Source: Guyanagaster necrorhizus
Taxonomy: Eukaryota > Basidiomycota > Agaricomycetes > Agaricales > Physalacriaceae
NCBI RefSeq assembly: GCF_019112545.1
Contig: NW_025064883.1
Span: forward strand, 1,252,100 to 1,316,099
DNA length: 64,000 bases
Reading direction: 5' to 3'
Position numbers and translations under genes: made by a program. The notes under the pieces are model-generated. The model did no database searches, was not told where the DNA came from, and saw only the letters and a program-made list of their open reading frames with translations. Shown one piece after another: positions 48,376-58,292 of this stretch; the first letter of the stretch is position 1, and every line of letters starts with the position of its first letter.

Positions 48376-50951
48376 CTACTGCAATTCAGGCTCCAATGCA
48401 TCATACTCTGGACAGAGCGTCTCCCAATCCTGCGGAGTAGTCTGCGAGTGTGGTCCTTCGATATTATCAGCGGGACTCTCCGCAAACACAATAGCCAGTC
48501 CCGCTTCCAAGTGCCAGTCAATGTGGCTAGAATCGAATCCCAATCAGCTGCTCCGTCCAAAAGGACATACTCGCTTGCAACGCACCAATGCAGGAACCAA
48601 GCCCCCGGATTGTCGGTCATGAATCGGAAAGTCGTGTTTCCTCCATTGACTTGACATGCCGTATGTTAGTTTGCTATTTGAGTACAGTTACTCAACGCAC
48701 TGGGAACCACATCTCGTCGCGGCGGGTTTATCAAGTTGGTCACATTCGAATTAGATACCTGAATGACGTCAAAGTTGTGTCCGTGCACTGATGAAGGGTG
48801 AGATACACTCGAACGATAAACGGCTTTGCTTACAGTGGAACGGGTGTGCTGTACTAACGTTAGCAATCATTAAGCAAGACCAACAGCATGCTTACCTCCA
48901 GCCCCAGGGATCGATATCTCGATAGTCTTGTTGGGCGGCAGAAGGAAGATCTTTTTCCGCGTCACGGCGTGTCAGATGCTCATCATTGAATTCACTCACT
49001 TGTTCCTACAAGACAATAAACCCCATGTCACAAACAGAATGCGCAGCACAGCTTACCGACGGCAAAAAGTCCTGCGGCTGCCCCGCTCCACTTAGGATTT
49101 GCAGCAGTACCGGCACCGAGGGCGAGATGTAACTGATCCCGTTGATATCAAAGAAGGGCGGGTTGGGTTGCGCGATGTTCAGAGTGAACGCAACGTCCGG
49201 CGGACCAGTTCCCAGCTAAAAAATTCGCCATGAGTTTAAAGCCAACCCGATCGGAATAACCCACCTTTCCGGGGTCTTGTGACGCGATTGGCTATCAAGA
49301 AAACGTAAGAACCGACATTTCGCTAGGCAAAAGTCCGACTTGCATGCATATCAGCATCATCCAACTTGATTCCGGGCGTGTTGTTTGTTGTCGGTTCCTC
49401 GTCCGGTGCACCTTGGTACCGCAGGATGGCCCGTGTCAAGTCGGGGTTGACTGCCTCGACGTGAGACTTTGTCAGACAATGTGAAAACAACGTACAGTTC
49501 GGGTTGCCCGCCGGCGCGCCACCTGTCGGTCTATCACACTCTGTTAGACCGTACCAAGCAATATTCAAAATCGAACCTACGGAGCCCTGATCCAATAATT
49601 ATCTATCGGTTGGTTCGCGTCGAGGATGACAGAAACGCGCTGGGCTACACGCACGATCAACTCGATGGACTTTTTTTTTTTCCTTCTGTCATGTCAACAT
49701 ACCAGCATATATATCAATATTCTGCACAGTGACAGGATCATGTTCGACTCCATCAAGCTCCATTGCGGTGATGTTGTGGTTGTCAATGGAAAAGGTGAAG
49801 AAGGGCCGGCATGCAATCTGGATAAGGCGCAGGCGATAGCGTTTGCCTTGTTCGACGGTAATGACAGAGTAGGGAACTAAGGGCTGTCGCCAGGAATGAG
49901 CACAAGGTTGAGACGCATGGAAGAAGAGACGCACCCCGCCATTGAACCTTCCGACACCGTTGATCAATCCAGCGTCGGGAATTCTAAGAGGAGGATAAAC
50001 CTACGTATACATTCAGAAAAGAGGGGACTTACGGAACAGTACCGGTCTGGAAAAACCGGTTCTGCGCGTCCGGGGCTAGGTCGTGGTACCAGTCCGCAAG
50101 TGTGATGATGGTGCTGTCTATTAGTATTGCTCGATTGAGTTGAATATGCCTAGAAAGAAGATGCATACCGTCATCGACATCATATAAATCCTGCAGGGGA
50201 TCATCGGGATCTAGGAGGGTAAGTCACCATACTTTCAGTACCAAGATACAGTCGTAATTACCATATATGATGAAGGCGCCACGCAATCCGTCGCAGTATT
50301 GGGTAGATAGATGCGAGTGGTACCAGTAACTAACACACATTTTCAATACTCAAGTCATAGAACAATAACACTACTGACTTTCCAGTTTGTCCTGCAGTAC
50401 TGAACGCGTAATCAAATGTTCCGTTTGGGGGGATGGGACACTGATTGACGAAACTACAGCGGTTAAATCAGTGACAGGCATATACGCTGGGAAAAGTCAA
50501 CGTTTACGAAGGCCCGTCCATGACCGAGGTGCGAGCTTGGAAAAGCCCGTGCCAGTGCTAATCATCATATCTAGTCAAAGAATTGAAAGCCAGAATATTC
50601 AGACTGACGATCGAAAGACTACGCCTCATACCGGGGTCAGTCAAGTTATTAGTGGTGACGATATTCACGTCGTCCCCTTTGTAGAGTTTGATCGTGGGTC
50701 CCTTGCGCGTTGTGAGTTGAATTTCTGAGAAAGTCATACTGTATGTACCGGGAATGTCCCATTGGGCGCGATAGCTCTATGTAAATTGACGTTAATAAGT
50801 CACGAATATCTGTATACATACGGACCACGAACGAGCGCGGGAACCCATCGGGAGCGAGGATCTGGTTCTGGATGTTAAGTTCAAGGTTGTGGGTTACACC
50901 GTAGACAAACGGGAGCAAGGTCAGTAGTAAAGAGGAGACTCGGAGACGCAT
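48376..50951 (-). CDS. Secreted laccase (multicopper oxidase), 21 exons
   Basis: 522 residues in 21 exons. Introns: 50775-50821, 50702-50748, 50558-50608, 50454-50507, 50330-50378, 50211-50261, 50118-50168, 49984-50032, 49884-49934, 49645-49702, 49531-49580, 49451-49495, 49292-49343, 49216-49264, 49006-49056, 48951-48999, 48849-48895, 48788-48833, 48650-48700, 48527-48585. A signal peptide ([18 protein letters not shown]) leads. All four copper signatures are intact: [36 protein letters not shown] and [18 protein letters not shown], holding ten His and one Cys ligand. The residue in the T1 axial position is Leu, usual for laccases of higher redox class than Met types. It oxidises phenols with O2. 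The 6-nt and 15-nt exons and a GC-AG intron are inferred. Confidence 0.9.
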
Positions 50952-52946
50952 TGTCGGGCAAGTGAATGGGGCCAGGGATTATTGCAATGGCTAGTTATAC
51001 TCTTTCGGTACGTGAGGCATTTCTCGAGAGTTACTGGGTGTGAGAAACCGGTGCGTGGTACCCGAGGATGGGGAGAGAAACGATATACAGGAATGATTGC
51101 TGACCGTGTAAATGTGTTGGGGGTAAGATGGTGGGGAACACGTTGTATTATGGCTCAAAGATGAATCCATTTCGAGAGAATATGGCAGAGAGAGAACTAT
51201 GATTGCAACAGTGCATCGCAAGGGGCCTATCCTCAACAGGACACCTTATAAATTACTTAGCAATGTTTGGCACGCTGAGGCCAATCCTTCCAGTGCCATT
51301 TGTTCGGGAAAGGCACCTGGGCCAGACGAAAGTCACGATAATGATCATGGACTCACAAAAAATTAGGCCGTGGTAAAAACTCCCACATCGCTGCCCAAAG
51401 TAGGACGTCCCGTCGCGCACGCCCAAGGTCACATTGAGGCACTTGAGCTCTCTGTCATGAGAAACCGGTCTGGAAATAAATAAGACGTGAAAACGATCTA
51501 TTGGAGAGGACGAGAAAAATGAGCACGCCGAGGGAAAACAGCCTCGTAGGGGTCTGGCAGAGCTTGACGGGTATTCAATGATTCGTTGGTCACATTTTGC
51601 CGACGTCCCACGATGATATCAACATCAATGCAGTCTTTGGCATTGGCGCGAGCCGTTATTATACTTACTCATCATCGGCTGGAAATCGACTCGGAACCGA
51701 ATGCTGCATCGCTGAGTGGTATGCATTATCTGCATGGAAACAAAGCGGCAGTCGTGGCACTGGTCCATCCTCGCGTCCTGAAACAAATCCAATGATCAGA
51801 AACGATCTTTACTAGACTGGGGCTGCAAGTCGTGAGGCCGCCTCAGCACCACTGCGCAAATAGTACGTACTTAACCAAGTAAAATTATTATTATTTTAGC
51901 CGAGGTCGGAGACTCACATCGGCGCCGAGGTCTAGAATAAAAAATGCTGAACAAATGCCATAACTTCACTCGGACTTGTGTCGTCAGCGTTTAGCTGGGG
52001 CATTCGTACCAACACCCAAGATGGTGATAGCAAAGGAAAAGCCGGTGGCGCTGTTTGTCGAAAAAGGTCGCAACGCCCCCACGTGCCTCGGGCGCAGCTA
52101 CAGCGGTCAGTATGGTTACCTCGAGCTTTCTGCGTGCCTCAGAGTCATACCTCAGAATTCTCTTCAATTGTCAAATTTCAATTTCGCCTGGCCAACCCTT
52201 ACCGCCACACTGCGACCACATCGCAGTATGTTACATTAGGAAGTTGGGGTCGACGGCGACGTTGAAGGTGAGGTTCTGGAATTACTCCTTTACATACATT
52301 CCTTCCGGACGAAGTCGACATTTAGCGGAATACGAAATTCGAGTGTTTTTCTTCTATCTCCACTGATTCATTGTGAGTGAGGTGCTAACCATTGAGTTTG
52401 TGCCGCAAACTATTGACCAATACATCCGTGAGACCCTTCAGGCTCAACTAAGCATACATACTTGTACATATATTCAGCATCACAGTTTACCCTAGTTACC
52501 TTACATCACCCCGTCAACGATATCATGACACCTATAATGAAGCGTCGCCGGATCCATCACTCCGAGTCCGAGCGCAAACAATCCATTTCATCTTCATTTT
52601 CGGAGAGAAGAACTTCCCATGATACAGTCCTCGTCCGAATCTTCCATTGCAAGTCAAGTACACATAACGTTGTCCATCAATTGAGGAGCGACCTGGCAAC
52701 CCAAAATAAGAATTTATTTACTATACACTCGTTTCTCTGATTGGCATACAAAACTGGGACTCATACAACAATAACAGAGACGAAATATGCAATATTCTAG
52801 CGTAGTGCTTGTGCTTAATGTCCATGGAAATTGTCGACTAAACGAGTGGAGGGTTCCCAAATACAATACTTAATGTGAAAAAATGCTAGACAAATCAAAG
52901 TCCAAGAATAATAAGGAACAGAAAAGGTTCGTCATCACCTTTCACC
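50952..52946. other. Two-kilobase block without a recognisable gene
   Basis: This is the laccase upstream region on one side and the 3' flank of the DUF4203-like gene on the other. Small frames exist on both strands (for example 51597-51815 and 51978-52265), but none has a domain, plausible start context or consistent splice pattern. A weak TATA-like element (minus strand, 50993-50999) lies 44 bp before the laccase ATG. I see no inverted-repeat ends or transposase remnants. Confidence 0.45.
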
Positions 52947-55808
52947 TCAACTCAGAGGTTCGCGGCTTTTCCTTCTGACATGCTTGTCGTCAGGAAAAGG
53001 TACCCCACTCTGTCGCCGGCTCTCCCTTCGGCCTGGTCGCTCCTTTTCATTCTCTGGTGCAACTTCTTGCTGGTATCGCTGCCAATCTTCGACCTTCATA
53101 GTGGATAACCGCCGCGAATGAGATCCTCCTGTTCCCAGCTGCGCCAGTCGATCTGCACTTAGGCTTCTCTTATGGCTGTCACTGGCGCGCCTCTTCTCCG
53201 TCTTTTCGCCGTCCTTCTCACCAGCCTCCCGCCGCTTCCGAAGCTCTCTTTCCCGCTCCGTCTCCCTCCTCTTCATCGTCTCTCGCTCAGCTGCCCGACT
53301 CTTTTCCCACCGTGCCTTTGCCGCCTCCAGCTCCGCATGTTCTCGGTTCGCAGTCGTCACAGGTCCCTGTAAATCTCGCATCTTCTCCCGATGTCTCTCA
53401 GCCAACTCTTCGAACGTTCGTGTTCTGGTGTTGACTGGGCGTTGCGGCATCGGTGCAGCAATCTTCTTAGGCGGAAGAATCGTGATGGGTGGCTCTCGCT
53501 CCGGTCGAGGTGCAGGCGGATACAGATACGCATTCGTACCCGCAGAAGTGGATCGTCGGTGCATTCTCTTTGCTATCGGAACGTCTTCGCTAGAATCTGT
53601 CGCACCTCCACTGCCACTGGGGCCTGCATATCCCAGCGAAGTCTCCCTTCTCTTCCTGTCCTTGAGGGCTTCTGTTACCGCAGGTGACATCTGTATTTTC
53701 GTAACACCGATCGGGGGGGTGACGCCCCGCGGAGGCTGTAGTAGTTTCCGGTCTTGAACATATGCATCCCAATCTGGGTCTCTGAGTGGTACGCTAGTTG
53801 GCCGGCTTATACTCTCCCCAAGTATTTCCGAGCCTAGATAGTCTAAAGAACGCACCCTGCCTCTCGGTGCGGGTTCTCGAGGAGGCCTTGAATGTGACGG
53901 GGAAGGAAGTAATAAGGAAGTTGCAGCGTCGAATGCTCTGATACTGGGCCCCCTTGAGTTGGAAGCACTCGTTGTAGGTGTCTCCCCTCTCAACGCTTCA
54001 ATTGATTTCCGAATGTTCTCAATTTCCGCAACCAAGTCCTCCTTCTTCTTCATGGCCTCCAGTTGAGCCGCTGACATCTGTTTCTTGGGCACTTTGTCAG
54101 TAGCGGGGGAGGCAGGTGAAGAGTCCTTGGCAATAAATGACGTAGGCACGTCGTTCTCGATTCCAAGGCCTAGATCGAGAGCGGGCAGCACACCAGGACC
54201 TTGCAAGCTACGCGAGGTTACCCGGCGCAGTTCATCTTCTGGGGTCGGCGCAGTCATGAAGTCAGATACACCGCTCTGATATCGTTGCCTGACTGCATCC
54301 TGGTAATCCACCGAACGATGATCAGGCGTCACCGGCGACGAGGACCCGTCCTGGTCCTTCATTAGTGGCATACTCGAATACCCACTCTCTACCCGCCCAT
54401 GCCCGTGCTCTTTCTCCCACTGAGCCCTTTCGCGCAGCACAACATTGAACCGCCCAGCAGCATTCTGCTCAGCATCGTCGTTTTGTTTTTGTTGATCCTG
54501 AGAAATTTCTTTGAGCTTGTGCTGCAGCACGCTGAGAATTCGCAGCTGCACAGCCGCCCCCATAAGCGCCACTGCTCCAAGGAGGCCCAGCTCGATCTGA
54601 ATCGTCTGCGAGACCGGGTACCGAATGCCGTTGTCCTGGAATTTCGGAAACAAAGAGCGGAAGCCCAAATTCCACACATAGAACTTTACAGGAGAAATGT
54701 AAAACGTTAGAAGCTGTATTCGGCACAGATGGGAAATAATTTAGACTTGCCTCTTTTAGTCCCGCGGTAGTATAGCAATCAATGCCTAGCATCAAAGCGG
54801 AAGCACCAACGAAAGCCGTGGAAATTAGTAATATATGGTAGTGGACCTAATAAAGTGGATATGGTAAGGCTCACGATCGAGCGGTTACGGCGTGTAATAA
54901 AACGTACCTTCGGGATCGTAGACAGCACAAAGCCAATTACAGCGCACCCTGTTACATCCGTTAGTCGTGAGGCGGCCAAAGATAGAAATGACAGACCTAT
55001 GTAGAGTATCCAGCGAAGCCCCACAGAACTGATGAGACCACCGTTGTGAAAACACTGTATCCACCAAGCAAATGCCAGACCGCCCCATGCACCAATGCAG
55101 TATCTCGCTGCCTTCCAAAAAAATATGGCAATAGCACCTCCGGCGATACCGGCTACAGAGCAAGCAAGGACGAACATCCCACGGATTGTCTGGCTGGGAG
55201 GATTTACAGCTTGAAGGACGCCAAACCTGATGATCAGGACGAAGCAGACGAGCGACAGGCTATAGAAACCAATAAGGAAAAAGGACGACCTGTGTACGTA
55301 TTGTGAGTAAGAGTGTTACATCGAGAGACAGCTGGACGTACCACCGATTTTTGTGGCCCCAGAAAGCAGAAGGAAGGCCAGTAAGGATAAGGATTGCACC
55401 CAACACACCAAAGGCGGGGTCTAGCTTGGTATCAAGGGTTATAGGCGTTGCGGAGGCTGAGGCTGAGGCGCTCGCGCTCGCGCTCGACGCAGCAGAAGAT
55501 GAGGCCGAAGAAGATGTGGGTGTAGCGGTATATGTAACGTTAAAGGTCGTTGGAACAACGGTCGTGTACTGCGAGGTTTCGCCATTGGTGGTTGTCGAAG
55601 TCGTGATAGTCCTGGAGCTCGTCGTGAGCGAAAGGGAGAGAGATGCAGAGGACGCTGATGATGATGATGCCGACGAAGATCCGGACGAAGAAGCCTGGGA
55701 CGTTGAAGAGGCCTGGGTTGAGCTGGGGGATGTCGAGCTACTGTTCTGAGCGACGACAGCAACAGCGACGAAGGCGGCCCCAAGCAGGGGGGTGACTGGC
55801 CACCGCAT
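52947..55808 (-). CDS. Polytopic membrane protein, DUF4203/TM7S3-TM198-like, with long cytosolic tail
   Basis: Five exons, 877 residues; introns 55290-55341, 54949-54996, 54847-54907 and 54684-54750. A signal peptide (MRWPVTPLLGAAFVAVAVVA) is followed by a Ser/Thr/Ala-rich lumenal part (about 140 residues, likely O-glycosylated). Roughly seven membrane segments follow, for example FGVLGAILILTGLPSAFWG, SFFLIGFYSLSLVCFVLIIR and GCAVIGFVLSTIP. A 560-residue charged tail has coiled-coil character (REHAELEAAKARWEKSRAAE). The family is conserved in filamentous fungi and has no known biochemical role. The last intron starts with GC (GAG|gcaagt); splicing it joins TTAGLKE to FYVWNLGF, as the family requires. 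Confidence 0.8.
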
Positions 55809-56258
55809 CGTCAGAGGGAAAAGAGAATGAAAGGTGACAGAGTGATGGTCGTCGACGGTGAAGAGAAGCAATGAGCCAGAACGACACCGGCTGACCGGCC
55901 TCTTGATTCCGTCACTTCCGAGTCCCATCTGAAGATAATCAATTCGGCGATATATTTATAAAAATATATATTCTGATTCGTCTTCTGCATCAGAAAAAAT
56001 ATTGGCATGTATCATTTTCGGGGTATTCTCAGCCTTGCTGCCGCGTGATGAAATGTGTATGGGTGGGTATGCGGTCCTGATACGTACACAGTATCGTTCT
56101 GTAGTATCCTGCTCCAAACAAATTAAATAACATAAAAATGGTGTGGAACATGGTTGCCTAGGGCAACGGTCTGCGACTGACAGAGTAGCAATCTTTTTTT
56201 TACGCCCTGATCGACTCGTCATGACGAACCCCAGCCCCTTCGACGACCCATACCGATT
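55809..56258. other. Intergenic, no gene seen
   Basis: 450 bp upstream of the DUF4203-like gene and downstream of the helicase gene. It includes an A/T-rich stretch near 55940-55980 and a TTAAATAA-type AT-rich segment near 56120, and nothing that reads as protein or RNA gene. Confidence 0.4.
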
Positions 56259-58085
56259 TCAATCGAAATATTCGAATCTGTCAGGGCTGCATCCTATGCT
56301 CTTCAGAATCGACATCATCTTCGCATCCTCTTTTCCCCCCGTTCTTCGTCCGTCCTTCGTGTCCGTTCCGGCCACCGATCCCCTTTCCACCAGTGTTATC
56401 ACCCTACCCCCACGTCCGAATCGCCCCACTCGACCTGCAATGTGTAGGTATTCGTCCACTGTCTGCCCGCTCATTTTGCCCTGGAAGAATTCCATGATAA
56501 ACACGTGTGTGAGTTCCGGGAAATCAATTCCTCGCGTCATCGCTCGTGTGCATACCAACAGGGTCGGGTTTGCCTTGAACTTGCTCGTATCACCGTAGTT
56601 CAGGAGATGAGCACCACCTCGCTCCATGTTCGCGACATCTAAAGCAACTGCATTGACACCCATGCTCCGCAAGTCGTATACAGCACGCTGCACAGACGCT
56701 TCTGGACGTATAACCAGCAATGCGACAGAAGGGACATCAAGTGCAAACGTCACAGCCACAGCTTCCAAGGCATTGGGATTAAACGGAGAAGGTTTCCCCT
56801 CATAAGCTACAAATCGTATCATCAGTGAAATTCCACACATCATTGATGTAAAACCTACCGCTTCGCTGTTCAGCACTGACATTAACAACGACCGGCTGAC
56901 CTTCTCCGTTCTCGGCTAACTTTTTCGTTGCATCATGATCTCCTTCAGGAGTCGTCGGAGTAGCTTCCTCAATATTCGTAACCTTTGCCCCAGATACCAC
57001 GAGCACTGAATGCTTGACGTCTTTACCTCCAAGTCCACTATGTGGGGCTACGGTCTTCGGCGACCCATGTACGATGATTGTATCCTTCTTCCTCATCCAT
57101 CCACTTTCATAGAACAAATGGCTCGAAAGATGTTTTCGAACACTTGCGCTAGATACCACCAACTGCGGCGTATGGTAGGGCTCATTCACAAGTTCCTGCC
57201 GGTTCTCCTCGCACATCTTCTTTCGTTGCGCGTAGATGATGTCAAGTAGCTCCTTGGTCACCCCCGGATGTCGTGTAAGTTTCGCCTGCCGTTTCTGGAT
57301 CGTTTTCCAATACGTCGTTTCTTCTGACTTGTGCGGCATGGTTTCCACGAGGTAGTCAATCTCGTCTACCACCACAGTAGAGAAATCCACGAAAGGAAGG
57401 GTTTCCGGTTCTTGGCGATATACATCCATCACCGCCTGTGGCGTTGCAATGAGAATATGGGGTGGATTTGAGCGTAAGGCAGCCAAACCAGAGTCGAGGT
57501 GCATTTTTCCATCTCGAACAAGGACTTGCGCGATAGATGCGATTGAGGGAGTGCCAGGAGGAGTGTTAGATGCTGCATCTGATATACACTGAACCCAATG
57601 GTATAATTGGTACGCCAAATCGCGATGCGGAACAATGAACAGCGACGTGATAGACAGGTTTTCGCGTACAAGTCCGGTTTCTTTATTTCTGTATCGTAGG
57701 CGAGGTTCGTTGAGGAGCGAAAGCAAGAGTCCGAAGGACCTTAGAAAAAGGTTTAAGACTGCACGTTCAGACAAGAGAACGACGCGACGCACTTTCCAGA
57801 CCCCGTGTCGTCAGTGACAAGGACATCCATACCACTCAGCACTGCTGGAATGAGCCTCGTTTGTGCGTCTGTTGGATGCTGAACATTAGGAAAAGCTGCA
57901 TGCATGGCTTTTACAACAGATTGTCGCAGTCCCAAAGACTCGAAAGTGATAGCAGGAAGGTCTGAGGGTATTTGTTTCGATGCAGATGCAATTTCTTCAG
58001 CACTACGACTCATGTAGCGACAGTTCCATGGGTACTGTCGAGTCCATCGTTGGCACACTGTTGTGGTCCACCGAAAAAGATTCAT
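56259..58085 (-). CDS. MRH4: Mitochondrial DEAD-box-like RNA helicase, MRH4 type
   Basis: Three exons (introns 57740-57792, 56807-56858) give 573 residues. The N-terminus (MNLFRWTTTVCQRWTRQY) looks like a mitochondrial presequence. The helicase core has a Q-like region (ITFESLGLRQSVVKAM, HPTDAQTRLIP), motif I DDTGSGKS, motif Ib region ILIATPQAV, motif II VVDEIDYL (DEID instead of DEAD), motif III SSAS, motif V TRGIDFPEL and motif VI HIAGRVGRFGR. MRH4-like proteins act in assembly of the mitochondrial large ribosomal subunit. A low-complexity insert (TNIEEATPTTPEGDHDAT) separates the RecA lobes. Assignment within DEAD helicases is by these unusual motifs. Confidence 0.82.
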
Positions 58086-58292
58086 GGGTCACATGATACA
58101 CCGGCATTTTCGGCTTTGGCTAGGAGACATTAAAACTATTATATGCATGTACAACGTACGTGGTAACAGCGTGGCAATATACGCTATTCCCAACATTAGT
58201 ACCATTCCCAAAAATGTTGTGGGAACGACCCACGCTTCCATAATGCTACAACAGGTGATTAGGAAACTAACCGTAATAATGTGAACTATACG

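Noticed and set aside
48527..48560. A GGATTCGATTC element resembling a tRNA B box
   Set aside because: It lies at the 3' end of a laccase intron, no matching A box or cloverleaf could be found, and the sequence is explained as intron.
50702..50774. Open reading through the second laccase intron ([16 protein letters not shown])
   Set aside because: This frame is open across the intron but removes the conserved NGTFPGPTIK motif, and the alternative junctions give a normal laccase with all exon lengths summing to a multiple of three.
51597..52366. Several 60-105-codon frames on the plus strand
   Set aside because: They overlap one another in different frames, have no domain or splice consistency, and look like chance openings in a G/C-balanced stretch.
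53391..53757. Plus-strand frames opposite the DUF4203-like tail
   Set aside because: They are antisense shadows of the Arg/Ser/Glu-rich coding region on the minus strand.
55303..55749. A 148-codon acidic frame (+) opposite the Ser-rich region
   Set aside because: It is the complement of repeated Ser/Ala codons; the minus strand has the signal peptide and correct splice sites.
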